NCBI RefSeq assembly: GCF_024029355.1
Contig: NZ_CP097117.1
Coordinates: 124,001-188,000 of the forward strand
Origin: Fructilactobacillus cliffordii
Lineage (GTDB): Bacteria > Bacillota > Bacilli > Lactobacillales > Lactobacillaceae
Direction: 5' to 3'
DNA length: 64,000 nt
Below are positions 19,036 through 28,390 of the stretch, piece by piece (within the stretch, counting starts at the first letter, position 1; each line of letters opens with the position of its first letter). The translations under genes were made by a program, and so were the position numbers. The notes beneath the pieces are model-generated. The model had not been told where the DNA came from. It did not search any database and worked only from the letters and a program-made list of their open reading frames with translations.

Positions 19036-20997
19036 ATGACGAAGAAAAAGGAAACCCAAGCTTATGATGCTTCCTCAATTCAAGTTTTACATGGTTTAGA
19101 AGCCGTCCGTAAACGGCCCGGAATGTACATCGGTTCGACCGATAGCCGGGGACTCCATCATTTAGTTTACGAAATTGTTGATAATGCTGTTGATGAGGCC
19201 ATCGCTGGTTACGGTGATGCCATTAATGTCACAATTAATGCTGATAATAGTATTACTGTTGAAGACCACGGCCGGGGGATGCCGGTTGAGATGCACGCAT
19301 CTGGTAAACCAACTCCAGAAGTGATTTTGACGGTCCTACATGCTGGGGGTAAATTTGGTCAGGGTGGCTATAAAACCTCTGGAGGACTGCATGGGGTTGG
19401 TTCGAGTGTTGTGAACGCTTTATCGACTAATCTCACAGTTCAAATCGTTCGGGACCATCAGTTGTATGAAGAACAATTCGTGGATGGCGGGCAACCAGTA
19501 GGAACTTTGAAGAAAATGGGTAAGACAACGAAGCCCACGGGAACGACGATTACGTTTAAACCAGATCCGACGATTTTTACCACGGTGGTCTATAACTTCG
19601 ATACTTTAGCAACCCGATTGCGTGAAGCAGCCTTCTTACTGAAGGGAGTGAAGATTACCCTGACCGATAAACGGGCTGGACAAGAACGTCAAGAAATTTA
19701 TCAATTTGATGAAGGAATTAAAGAGTTTGTTACGTATTTAAATGAAAGTAAGAGCACGTTAGGTCCAGTGATGGATTTTGATACCACTAAGGATGGAATC
19801 GAAGTTGAAGTTGCTGCGCAATACAATGATGGTTACACGGAAACAATGATTTCTTTTGTTAACAACGTGCGGACCAATGATGGGGGAACTCACGAAGCGG
19901 GATTTCGGAGTGGTTGGACAAGAGCCATGAATGAATACGCGCGTAAGGTCGGATTATTGAAGGAAAAAGATAAAAACCTGGACGGATCCGATGTGAGAGA
20001 AGGCCTTACTGCAGTAATTTCTTTGCGGGTTCCAGAAGAGGAACTGCAGTTTGAAGGACAAACGAAGGGAAAATTAGGCACCCCGGCCGCTCGATCAATT
20101 GTAGATAGCGTTGTTTCAGAGCAATTGGTTTACTTTTTGATGGAAAACGGGGATTTTGCGAATACTCTGGTTCAAAAGGCTTTGCGGGCGCGGAAAGCGC
20201 GGAAAGCCGCTAAAAAAGCTCGGGATGAAAGCCGGCGCGGAAAAAAGAAGAAAAAAAGCGAACGTTTGTTATCCGGGAAGTTAACTCCGGCGCAGTCTAA
20301 GGATGCCAGCAAAAATGAGTTGTTTTTAGTCGAAGGTGATTCAGCGGGCGGATCTGCTAAACAAGGACGAGACCGAAAACATCAGGCGATTTTACCGTTA
20401 CGAGGTAAGGTTTTAAATACCGAAAAAGCCAGTGTTACCGATATTTTAAAGAACGAAGAAATAAGTACGATTATGTATACGGTGGGAGCTGGTATGGGTA
20501 GTGATTTTTCGCTTTCAGATGCCAACTACGATAAGATTATCATCATGACTGACGCGGATGATGACGGAGCCCACATTCAAATCTTGTTATTGACGTTCTT
20601 TTACAAGTACATGCGCCCAATGATTGAAGCTGGTCGAGTTTACGTGGCGTTGCCACCGTTGTACAAGTTGCAAGCTGGTAAAGGCAAACAGGCCAAGGTT
20701 GAGTATGCCTGGACCAATGAAGAACTTGAACGCTTACGTCCGGATTTTCCCAAGGGAATGACATTGCAACGTTTTAAAGGGCTCGGAGAAATGAACGCGG
20801 ACCAGTTGTGGGAAACCACGATGGATCCAGATCACCGGACCTTGATTCGGGTTCAAATTGACGATGCGGCGATGGCCGAAAAACAGGTTTCCACTTTAAT
20901 GGGAACTAAGGTCGAACCGCGGAGAAATTGGATTGAAAGTAACGTTCAATTTACCCTAGAAGATGAAGGTAGTATCTTAGATAAAACTTTGGATTAG
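19036..20997 (+). CDS. parE: DNA topoisomerase IV subunit B
   Basis: ATPase subunit of topoisomerase IV, which decatenates daughter chromosomes. The 653-residue protein shows the GHKL fold (VYEIVDNAVDEAIAG, EDHGRGMPVEMH, GGLHGVGSSVVNALS), the transducer domain, and the Toprim motifs LFLVEGDSAGGSAKQGRD and MTDADDDGAHI. A basic stretch (RRGKKKKKS) precedes the Toprim part. Pairing with parC and divergence from plsY support ParE over GyrB. ATG at 19036 follows AAAGGAGTAA. Confidence 0.95.
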   Translation: MTKKKETQAYDASSIQVLHGLEAVRKRPGMYIGSTDSRGLHHLVYEIVDNAVDEAIAGYGDAINVTINADNSITVEDHGRGMPVEMHASGKPTPEVILTVLHAGGKFGQGGYKTSGGLHGVGSSVVNALSTNLTVQIVRDHQLYEEQFVDGGQPVGTLKKMGKTTKPTGTTITFKPDPTIFTTVVYNFDTLATRLREAAFLLKGVKITLTDKRAGQERQEIYQFDEGIKEFVTYLNESKSTLGPVMDFDTTKDGIEVEVAAQYNDGYTETMISFVNNVRTNDGGTHEAGFRSGWTRAMNEYARKVGLLKEKDKNLDGSDVREGLTAVISLRVPEEELQFEGQTKGKLGTPAARSIVDSVVSEQLVYFLMENGDFANTLVQKALRARKARKAAKKARDESRRGKKKKKSERLLSGKLTPAQSKDASKNELFLVEGDSAGGSAKQGRDRKHQAILPLRGKVLNTEKASVTDILKNEEISTIMYTVGAGMGSDFSLSDANYDKIIIMTDADDDGAHIQILLLTFFYKYMRPMIEAGRVYVALPPLYKLQAGKGKQAKVEYAWTNEELERLRPDFPKGMTLQRFKGLGEMNADQLWETTMDPDHRTLIRVQIDDAAMAEKQVSTLMGTKVEPRRNWIESNVQFTLEDEGSILDKTLD

Positions 20998-21008
20998 AAG
21001 GTGAACAA

Positions 21009-23459
21009 ATGGCAAAGCATGCCGAAATTAAAGACTTATCGTTAGCATCTGTCATGGATGAACGCTTTAGTCGTTATTCCAAGGCCATCATCCAGGAACG
21101 AGCCTTACCAGACATTCGCGATGGGTTAAAACCGGTCCAACGTCGGATTTTGTATTCCATGAATAAGGATGGTAATACTTACGATAAGGGTTTTCGAAAG
21201 TCTGCTAAATCAGTCGGAAACGTCATGGGAAATTTTCACCCCCACGGTGATAGTTCTATCTATGATGCCATGGTCCGGATGAGTCAGGATTGGAAGTTAC
21301 GGGCCCCCTTAATTGATATGCACGGAAATAATGGTTCGATGGACGGTGATCCGCCGGCAGCCATGCGGTATACAGAAGCGCGTTTGAGTAAGATTGCGGG
21401 CGAAATGCTGCGTGACATCGATAAGGATACGGTTAGTTGGGTCTTAAACTTTGACGATACCGAATCAGAACCGACCGTGTTACCAGCCCGGATTCCCAAC
21501 CTACTGGTAAACGGAGCTACCGGAATTTCGGCCGGATACGCGACGGAAATTCCGCCGCATAATTTGAGTGAAGTCGTGGATGCCTTGATTTACTTACAGG
21601 CTCACCCAGATGCAACGTTAGCACAACTGATGCAGTTCATTCAGGGTCCAGATTTCCCCACCGGTGGGATTGTCCAAGGTCTGGATGGCATTAAGCAGGC
21701 CTATGAAACGGGACACGGCCGGGTTGTAATTCGTTCCCGCTCTACCATTAGCGAGATGCGTGGCGGTAAGAAACTAGTGCAGGTCACAGAAATTCCGTAC
21801 GAAGTAAATAAAGCCCAGCTTGTGAAGCAAATTGACGAGATTCGGTTAAACAAAAAAATTGAAGGAATTGCCGAAGTCCGAGATGACTCAGACCGTTCCG
21901 GATTAATGATTTCCATTGAATTAAAACGAAACGTGGATGAACGTGGGATTTTAAACTATTTGTATAAAAATACGGACCTGCAAATTTCATATAACTTTAA
22001 TGTGGTAGCCATTAAGGACATGCGGCCTGAACGGTTATCGTTAAAGGATATTTTAACTACTTACTTAGCTTATCAGCGGTCCGTATTAACCAAACGAACT
22101 CAGTTTGATTTGAAAAAGGCGCAAGATCGTCAGCACATTGTTTTAGGGCTAATTAAAGCCTTATCGATTTTAGACCAAGTTATTAAAACAATTAGAGCTA
22201 GTCAAAATCGAAAAAATGCACGCGACAACCTAATTGCTACCTATGACTTTACCGAAAAACAGGCCGATGCCATCGTTGCTTTACAATTGTACCGGTTAAC
22301 GAATACTGATGTAACTAAATTAAATGAAGAAAATGCGGATTTAGCTGCGCAAATTGCGGAGTATGAAACCATTTTGGCAGACCCAAGTGAATTAGATCGG
22401 GTGTTGAAACAGGAATTACAGGAAATTGCTGCAGAATACAAGACACCACGACGTTCGACCATCCAACCGGAGATTGAAAGCTTAAATATTAGTAAGCAGG
22501 TAACCGTTCCAGATGAACAAGTGATGGTGCTCGTTTCGCGCGATGGTTATTTGAAACGAACCAATTTACGTTCCTTTGGCGCTACTGATTTAACGGATAA
22601 TGGTTTAAAAGAGGATGATTATCCAGTTTTCATCCAACAACTTAGTACCAGAGATTCGGTTTACCTCTTCACTGATGGTGGGAACTTGATTTATCGACCA
22701 GTGCACGAAATTGAAGATACTAAATGGAAAGATACCGGGGAGCATATCTCCCAGTTAAATGGATTGCAACCAACCGAAAAAGTGATTGCGGTCAAATCAT
22801 TTTCTTCCTTGAAGCAGACTGGAAACTTTGTGATTGCTACGCGAGCTGGACACGTTAAACAGGTTGAATTTTCCAAGTTACTACCGGGACGAACCTACCG
22901 CAGTCGAGCAATGATGTTTACCAAGTTAAAAGACGAGTTAGATGCCGTCGTTAACGTTACTTATTTAGAACCAAACGAAACTCGGGACGTTTTAATTATG
23001 ACGGAACAAGGGCTCGGACTACGATATGCGCTGGATGAGGTGTCCACTAACGGACCGCGGACCGTAGGAGTAAAAGCCATTAATTTAGGTTCAGATGATC
23101 ACGTAATCAATGCCCAGCTTGTGCAAGAGACTGATGACTTAGCAATGGTCTTTCAAAATGGTAATTTCAAAAAAATGCAAGTGGTTGATATTCCGCAAAC
23201 AGCTAGGGCACGAAAGGGAATTAAAGTACTCCGTGATCTAAAGACCAAGGCTAATTTACTGGCAGATTTCATGCGTTTGGATTCGGACGAAACTCTGATT
23301 CGCGTTCATACAGATACGCGTCATGCGCAAGATGTGTTCGTGGCTGATTACCAAGCGGCGCCAAGAACGTCCAACGGATCGAAGCTATTGGATGTAACTA
23401 AGGAGGGAACGCCTGTCTTATTAACGAATGTTCCAGAAGCACGGTTTGCCGAAGAGTAG
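21009..23459 (+). CDS. parC: DNA topoisomerase IV subunit A
   Basis: DNA-cleaving subunit of topoisomerase IV, 816 residues. The winged-helix region has RPVQRRILYSMN-type sequence (here KPVQRRILYSM) and HPHGDSSIYDAMV. The catalytic Tyr is in AMRYTEARLS (about residue 120). Beta-pinwheel repeats fill the C-terminal third. It starts 11 bases after parE and is co-transcribed. The quinolone-determining stretch reads GDSSIYDAMVRM, the common sensitive-type sequence (Ser at the usual position). Confidence 0.95.
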   Translation: MAKHAEIKDLSLASVMDERFSRYSKAIIQERALPDIRDGLKPVQRRILYSMNKDGNTYDKGFRKSAKSVGNVMGNFHPHGDSSIYDAMVRMSQDWKLRAPLIDMHGNNGSMDGDPPAAMRYTEARLSKIAGEMLRDIDKDTVSWVLNFDDTESEPTVLPARIPNLLVNGATGISAGYATEIPPHNLSEVVDALIYLQAHPDATLAQLMQFIQGPDFPTGGIVQGLDGIKQAYETGHGRVVIRSRSTISEMRGGKKLVQVTEIPYEVNKAQLVKQIDEIRLNKKIEGIAEVRDDSDRSGLMISIELKRNVDERGILNYLYKNTDLQISYNFNVVAIKDMRPERLSLKDILTTYLAYQRSVLTKRTQFDLKKAQDRQHIVLGLIKALSILDQVIKTIRASQNRKNARDNLIATYDFTEKQADAIVALQLYRLTNTDVTKLNEENADLAAQIAEYETILADPSELDRVLKQELQEIAAEYKTPRRSTIQPEIESLNISKQVTVPDEQVMVLVSRDGYLKRTNLRSFGATDLTDNGLKEDDYPVFIQQLSTRDSVYLFTDGGNLIYRPVHEIEDTKWKDTGEHISQLNGLQPTEKVIAVKSFSSLKQTGNFVIATRAGHVKQVEFSKLLPGRTYRSRAMMFTKLKDELDAVVNVTYLEPNETRDVLIMTEQGLGLRYALDEVSTNGPRTVGVKAINLGSDDHVINAQLVQETDDLAMVFQNGNFKKMQVVDIPQTARARKGIKVLRDLKTKANLLADFMRLDSDETLIRVHTDTRHAQDVFVADYQAAPRTSNGSKLLDVTKEGTPVLLTNVPEARFAEE

Positions 23460-23532
23460 TGTGATTTTAAGCCCCCTCGGGGAATAAAATATGGTAAAGT
23501 AAACGTATCAGGTGAATAAAGGAGATTTTTTC

Positions 23533-24474
23533 ATGACAAAAGAATTAGTTTTTGGCCACCAAAATTCAGATACAGATGCAATTGCAGCAGCGATTGCATT
23601 AGCATACTTAGAAAAACAAGATGGCTATGACACGGAAGCTGTTGCCTTGGGACCAGTTAACCCAGAAACACAGTTCGTCTTAGATTACTTTGGTGTTAAG
23701 GCACCCCGAGTAGTTGATCATGCTAAACCAGAAACAGATTTAGTAATGTTGGTTGATCACAACGAACCCCAACAAAGTATCGCAGACATTGCTGATTTAA
23801 CGGTAACTCACGTAGTTGATCACCATCGGATTAACGGGTTTGATACTTCCAAACCACTTTACTACAGAGCTGCACCTTACGGTTGTTGTTCAACTATCAT
23901 TACCCAAATGTTCTCAGAAGAAGGGGTTACAATTCCCAAAGAAATTGCGGGATTGATGATGTCTGCAATTATTTCTGATACCTTACTCTTAAAGTCACCA
24001 ACTACGACTGACGTTGACCGCGATGCTTTACAGGCATTGGCTGAAATTGCCGGGGTTGATAACTATGAAAATTACGGCGTTCAAATGCTAAAAGCTGGTA
24101 CCAATGTGGACGCTAAGTCAGCAGAAGAATTAATTGATAGTGATGCAAAATCTTTCACCCTCGGTGGCAAAAACGTACGGATTGATCAAATTAACGTGGT
24201 TGATTTAGAAGACGTTAACAAACGTTTGGCAGAAATTAAGCAGGCGATGGAATCAGAGGCGCAAAATGAAAATTACGATTTATTCTTAGTCTTAGTTACG
24301 AATGTCTTAACTAGTAATTCTGAACTAATTACGGTAGGAGAACCAAAAGATGTGGTTGCCCAGGCTTTTAACAACCAATTTGATGAAAACGACGTAATGA
24401 ATTTACCAGGCGTAGTTTCCAGAAAGAAACAAGTGGTTCCACCGTTAACCACCCAATTAGAAGCAAATAATTAA
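23533..24474 (+). CDS. ppaC: Manganese-dependent inorganic pyrophosphatase
   Basis: Family II (DHH superfamily) enzyme that hydrolyses pyrophosphate to phosphate in the cytosol. The 313-residue protein carries GHQNSDTDAI, MLVDHNEPQQS, VVDHHRI and a C-terminal SRKKQVVPPL loop, all diagnostic. I chose the ATG at 23533 after AAAGGAGA; an in-frame GTG at 23512 precedes the ribosome site and is less likely. Own terminator downstream. Confidence 0.96.
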   Translation: MTKELVFGHQNSDTDAIAAAIALAYLEKQDGYDTEAVALGPVNPETQFVLDYFGVKAPRVVDHAKPETDLVMLVDHNEPQQSIADIADLTVTHVVDHHRINGFDTSKPLYYRAAPYGCCSTIITQMFSEEGVTIPKEIAGLMMSAIISDTLLLKSPTTTDVDRDALQALAEIAGVDNYENYGVQMLKAGTNVDAKSAEELIDSDAKSFTLGGKNVRIDQINVVDLEDVNKRLAEIKQAMESEAQNENYDLFLVLVTNVLTSNSELITVGEPKDVVAQAFNNQFDENDVMNLPGVVSRKKQVVPPLTTQLEANN

Positions 24475-24482
24475 TTTACCCA

Positions 24483-24515
24483 AATAGCCGGATCTTTATG
24501 ATCCGGCTATTTTTT
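24483..24515 (+). terminator. Terminator after ppaC
   Basis: A perfect 12-base stem, AATAGCCGGATC with GATCCGGCTATT, closes a TTTAT loop and ends in Ts. Confidence 0.92.
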
Positions 24516-24592
24516 AATTGCGAGCAATATATTTGCAATTGAGGGTTATATCATTAGAATAAAGGTTAGTAAATGTCAAGGAGGAATTTGTG

Positions 24593-25042
24593 ATGAACAA
24601 AGATGAATTAAAGCAAAAATTAACCCCAGAAGAATATGCGGTTACCCAAGAGGCCGCTACGGAACCAGCTTTTACTGGTAAGTATGACCAATTCTTTAAA
24701 AAGGGAATCTACGTGGATGTTGTTAGTGGAGAACCACTTTTCAGTTCCGCTGATAAGTATGACTCTGGTTGTGGTTGGCCCGCATTCACTAAGCCAATTA
24801 AGAAAGAAAACTTAAAGAGCAAGACCGATACTTCCTTTGGCATGATTAGAGAAGAAGTTGAAAGTTCTGACGCTGGTTCCCACTTGGGTCATGTTTTCCC
24901 AGATGGTCCCGCTGATAAGGGTGGTCTCCGGTACTGCATTAACTCAGCCGCTTTGAAGTTCATTCCGTACGATGAAATGGATGCTGCTGGCTATGGTCAG
25001 TACAAAGCCCAGGTTGACGAAAATGGAGGTCCTAACGAATGA
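24593..25042 (+). CDS. msrB: Peptide-methionine (R)-S-oxide reductase MsrB
   Basis: Reduces the R form of methionine sulfoxide in oxidised proteins. The 149-residue protein has the SelR fold with [24 protein letters not shown], and [11 protein letters not shown] with the catalytic Cys. The paired CxxC zinc motifs of some MsrB proteins are absent. I chose the ATG at 24593 after AAGGAGGAATTTGTG; the GTG just before it is possible. The stop overlaps the msrA start (ATGA). Confidence 0.95.
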   Translation: MNKDELKQKLTPEEYAVTQEAATEPAFTGKYDQFFKKGIYVDVVSGEPLFSSADKYDSGCGWPAFTKPIKKENLKSKTDTSFGMIREEVESSDAGSHLGHVFPDGPADKGGLRYCINSAALKFIPYDEMDAAGYGQYKAQVDENGGPNE

Positions 25043-25563
25043 AAAAGGAAGAAACAGCGATTTTTGCCGGAGGATGTTTCTGGTGCATGGTTAAACCGTT
25101 TGAAGAAACTCCGGGAATTATTTCGGTAGTTTCTGGTTATACCGGTGGACACGTTCCTAACCCAACCTACGAACAGGTTTGCAGCCATACCACCGGGCAT
25201 ACAGAAGCCGTAAAGATTACATTTGATCCTAGTGTTATTTCTTACAAGGATTTAGTGGAAATTTACTGGCGGCAAACGGATCCAACCGATGCTATGGGTC
25301 AATTTCAAGACCGTGGCGACAGTTACCGGCCGGTTATCTTTGTGAACAGTCCGGAACAAAGAAAAGTGGCTGAAGCTTCTAAGCAGGCATTGGAAGAATC
25401 GGGTCAATTTGATGAGCCCATCGTTACTAAAATTGAACCGGCCCAGCCATTCTATCCAGCCGAAGACTACCACCAAGATTTCTACAAAAAGAACCCATTA
25501 CGAGCTCAAATTGAAGAAATGGGTGGACGTGAACAATTCATTAAGGAACACTGGTCAAAATAA
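25039..25563 (+). CDS. msrA: Peptide-methionine (S)-S-oxide reductase MsrA
   Basis: Reduces the S form of methionine sulfoxide. The 174-residue protein has the catalytic [12 protein letters not shown] near its start, [31 protein letters not shown], and [14 protein letters not shown]. It is translationally coupled to msrB, and the two genes cover both sulfoxide stereoisomers as a repair unit. Confidence 0.96.
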   Translation: MKKEETAIFAGGCFWCMVKPFEETPGIISVVSGYTGGHVPNPTYEQVCSHTTGHTEAVKITFDPSVISYKDLVEIYWRQTDPTDAMGQFQDRGDSYRPVIFVNSPEQRKVAEASKQALEESGQFDEPIVTKIEPAQPFYPAEDYHQDFYKKNPLRAQIEEMGGREQFIKEHWSK

Positions 25564-25568
25564 TGTTT

Positions 25569-25602
25569 AAAAGACGTGCTTTTAAAGAGCACGTCTTTTT
25601 TT
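25569..25602 (+). terminator. Terminator after msrBA
   Basis: AAAAGACGTGCT pairs with AGCACGTCTTTT across TTTAAAG, ending in seven Ts. Confidence 0.92.
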
Positions 25603-25683
25603 AACAGACTTTAAATTTGAATTAATCGTAAATCAGAATTAGACTGAAGTAATGAGGATGAAATTAAAGGTGAGGCGATTAAT

Positions 25684-26490
25684 GTGTTAAGTACCGATGG
25701 GATAAATCTAACAATGTTATCAATTCCTTGTGTCAAAAGTAAGTTGTTGCATGATGATCAATCAACGAAAATTATTAAAAAATTTGCTGATCCTGATTGT
25801 TTTCAAAAAAATTGTGATGCAGTTTACAGTAATTTTTTGAGTCGGAATGTTATAGTTCGACATCATTATTTCACTCATTACTTGGAAAAATATCAGCAGA
25901 AATATACACAAGTTCTAATTTTGGGCGTTGGGCTAGATACTAAACCAGATACGCTTGCTTGTTTACGTGATAAGGATGTCTATGGATGTGATTTGGCAGT
26001 TACTGATATTAAGCAGATTTATCAAGCCACTGGCGTAAAAACAAAAACAAAGTTGGTATCCTGTGATTTGAAAAATGGAATGAATCAGGAATTTTTACAG
26101 AGACTACAAGAACATGGATTTTCCCGTGACCGGCCCACGTTGGTGTTATGGGAAGGCGGAACGTTTTACCTGCCGAAAAAATCAGTTTTGCATGACCTGA
26201 AATTTTTAAACCAAAATCTTAATTTAATTGGATTATTGGTTGATTACATGAGTAGTACCGTTTTTAATCCGCCTCGTCATACTAAAGCCAGAAAGCAATT
26301 AGAATTAGTGCAACAAATTGGATGCCCTTGGCAATCATTTTTTACAGCGACCGAGATTGAACAATTTTATCAGCAACTAGGATTTAAAGAGATTAATGTT
26401 AGTGAACATGGTCAAATTGAGGAAAAAGTCTGGGGCGATGTTCAATTAGATTATGACATTATGTATCTAAGTGCTACTTTTAAATTTTAG
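25684..26490 (+). CDS. SAM-dependent methyltransferase, leucine carboxyl methyltransferase (LCM) family
   Basis: A 268-residue protein with a SAM-binding Rossmann domain: VLILGVGLDTKPD (motif I, about residue 78), YGCDLAVTDIKQIYQ (motif II) and PTLVLWEGGTFYLPK (motif IV). The N-terminal SRNVIVRHHYFTHYLEKY and the overall plan match the LCM/O-methyltransferase family (COG3315), many of whose members act on small molecules. The substrate is unknown. The start is a GTG after GGTGAGGCGATTAAT. The gene is more AT-rich than its neighbours, stands alone between a terminator and the T-box promoter, and looks like an accessory acquisition. Confidence 0.75.
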   Translation: MLSTDGINLTMLSIPCVKSKLLHDDQSTKIIKKFADPDCFQKNCDAVYSNFLSRNVIVRHHYFTHYLEKYQQKYTQVLILGVGLDTKPDTLACLRDKDVYGCDLAVTDIKQIYQATGVKTKTKLVSCDLKNGMNQEFLQRLQEHGFSRDRPTLVLWEGGTFYLPKKSVLHDLKFLNQNLNLIGLLVDYMSSTVFNPPRHTKARKQLELVQQIGCPWQSFFTATEIEQFYQQLGFKEINVSEHGQIEEKVWGDVQLDYDIMYLSATFKF

Positions 26491-26570
26491 TAAGTCTACT
26501 GATTAACTAATATTAACTGCGATTTAAACTAGTTAAGGTGATTAAATCCGAATTAAATTTTAAAAAAAGG

Positions 26571-26598
26571 TTGCATTATCTCTAATCCATGCTATGAT
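26571..26598 (+). promoter_or_regulatory. Promoter of the T-box operon
   Basis: TTGCAT (26571-26576) and TATGAT (26593-26598) are separated by 16 bases. Transcription would begin near 26605, just ahead of T-box stem I. Confidence 0.7.
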
Positions 26599-26617
26599 AA
26601 ATAAAAATTACAAAAAC

Positions 26618-26879
26618 AAAGCGTTAGTTAGGAAGTAGTAGTCCAAGCGGAAGCCCGCAGTGAGATGTTGGTTAGTGCGAAACATCATGTGGAAGCTTCG
26701 ATGAACGTCACCTAATTGTAGTATGCGATTGTAAACCATACTGGGTGCTCCCATTACAGAGCCAACGATTCGAAGCTGGATCGTGAGAGATGTTGATTTT
26801 TGGGGTCAGCATAATAAAGGTGGTACCGCGTACAAAGCGTCCTTTAGTCAAGTGAAATTGACTAAAGGACGCTTTTTTT
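26618..26879 (+). ncRNA. T-box riboswitch leader
   Basis: A tRNA-sensing leader that stops or permits transcription of the transporter operon. Stem I is closed by AGTTAGG and CCTAATT. The 14-base core of the T-box sequence, AAGGTGGTACCGCG, is at 26817-26830. The terminator stem AGCGTCCTTTAGTCA (26836-26850) pairs with TGACTAAAGGACGCT (26859-26873), followed by Ts. The specifier loop reads TGAACGTCA before the lower helix. By alignment with the glyQS leader (GAAA-GGC-A) the codon is GTC (Val); one base earlier it would be CGT (Arg). The TGGT bulge predicts a tRNA with discriminator A, which argues against Asn, His and Gly. The arginine genes downstream make Arg tempting, but the reading is unresolved. 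Confidence 0.93.
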
Positions 26880-26917
26880 GTTGGCGTAATAAGTTGAGAA
26901 AGTGGAGGAGCAAGGAA

Positions 26918-28372
26918 ATGCAGAAGAAATGGTTGAAGTGGTTGTTACTGACCGTCATGCTGATTGTCGGAATCAGCATTAAAGGGAACAGCGTTCATGC
27001 AGATGATTCACTGCAAAAGGTGAAAGATAAAGGAGTATTAACGGTGGCGACCTCGCCCGATTATCCTCCATTTGAGTTTCAGGTTAACCAACACGGCCAT
27101 TCTAAGGACGTTGGAATGGACATTGAGTTGTCCAAACAGATTGCTAGAGATTTAGGGGTCAAGCTCCAGATTAAAAACATGGATTTTAACTCCTTGTTAG
27201 TGGCCATTCAGACCGGAAAGGCCGACATGGCCATTGGCGGAATTAATCCTTCTCCAGAACGGAAACAAAACGCGGACTTTTCTCAGATTTATTACTACGG
27301 GGGTGAATCATTTTTAATCAATAAAGCAGATACAGAAAAGTTGAAAAATCAATCTGCTTTAAAAGGATTAAAAGTGGGAACCCAAACTGGCTCCATGCAA
27401 CAAAGTTTAGCCAAAAAGAATTTAAAGGGTACCAAAGTGGTCACTATGGATAAAAATACCGATTTAATTTTGGCTTTAAAAACCCACAAGGTTGATGCCG
27501 TGGGAGTGGAAACTCCCGTAGCACAAGCATACGTGCAAAATGATCCAGACCTCAAAATGGTTAAAGCTAACTATCATTTAAACAAACAGGATACCGGTTC
27601 TGCGGTGGCCTTACCGAAGGGCGCCACGACCTTACAAACCGCTGTGAATCAGTCAATCGAAAAAGCGAAAGCTCAGCACCTGATTCCCCAGTATCTGAAG
27701 ACGGCCGGCAAGTATATGAAGGTTAACACCGCCGATACATCGATGATGCACTACTGGAAGTACTTCTTTAATGGGTTAAAGTACACGCTGTTAATTTCTG
27801 TTTGCGCCGTTGCGGGTGGAATTATCCTGGGAATCTTATTAGCCCTTATGCGCTTGAGTAATTTCAAGTGGCTCAGTTGGTCCGCCGTTAGTTACGTCGA
27901 AGTGGTTCGGGGCACTCCGATGATGGTACAAGTACTGTTAGTTTACTTTGGCCTGGGAGTACTAGTTAACATTCCCGCTCTTCCTGCCGGGATGATTGCG
28001 GTGACCCTGAACAGTGCTGCCTATGTCAGTGAAATTATCCGGGGTGGAATTAACTCCGTCGCTAAGGGGCAAAAGGAAGCGGCCAAGAGTCTTGGCTTAT
28101 CCAAAACGGATGCATTGCGTTTCATCGTTTTACCCCAAGCATTTAAAAACATCTGGCCGGCCCTTGGAAATGAATTTATTTCGGTCATCAAGGAAAGTTC
28201 GATTGTATCGATTATCGGAGTTACCGATTTAGTTTACGAACTAAACGTCGTAAGAGCGGATACCTACCGAGGAGTGGCGCCAATTGTAGTGGTAATGGCC
28301 ATCTATTTCGTCATTACCTTTACGCTAACCAGACTATTAAATTACATGGAAAGAAGAATGAAACACGATTAA
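26918..28372 (+). CDS. Amino-acid ABC transporter: substrate-binding and permease fusion (copy 1)
   Basis: A 484-residue fusion for uptake of a polar amino acid. Residues 1-30 are a signal peptide (VHADDS end). Residues about 32-265 are a family 3 substrate-binding domain (VKDKGVLTVATSPDYPPFEFQV, GMDIELSKQIARDLG). Residues about 275-484 are a HisM/GlnP-type permease with [23 protein letters not shown] and the [23 protein letters not shown] coupling loop. ATG at 26918 follows GGAGGAGCAAGG; upstream in-frame codons lie in the T-box terminator. The downstream copy is its close paralogue and both probably share one ATPase. Confidence 0.93.
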   Translation: MQKKWLKWLLLTVMLIVGISIKGNSVHADDSLQKVKDKGVLTVATSPDYPPFEFQVNQHGHSKDVGMDIELSKQIARDLGVKLQIKNMDFNSLLVAIQTGKADMAIGGINPSPERKQNADFSQIYYYGGESFLINKADTEKLKNQSALKGLKVGTQTGSMQQSLAKKNLKGTKVVTMDKNTDLILALKTHKVDAVGVETPVAQAYVQNDPDLKMVKANYHLNKQDTGSAVALPKGATTLQTAVNQSIEKAKAQHLIPQYLKTAGKYMKVNTADTSMMHYWKYFFNGLKYTLLISVCAVAGGIILGILLALMRLSNFKWLSWSAVSYVEVVRGTPMMVQVLLVYFGLGVLVNIPALPAGMIAVTLNSAAYVSEIIRGGINSVAKGQKEAAKSLGLSKTDALRFIVLPQAFKNIWPALGNEFISVIKESSIVSIIGVTDLVYELNVVRADTYRGVAPIVVVMAIYFVITFTLTRLLNYMERRMKHD

Positions 28373-28390
28373 ACGGAGGAGGAATTAGTA

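Noticed and set aside
26783..26917. N-terminal extension of the first transporter fusion into the leader
   Set aside because: The extension would be translated from the T-box and its terminator, and the signal peptide starts at 26918 with a good ribosome site.
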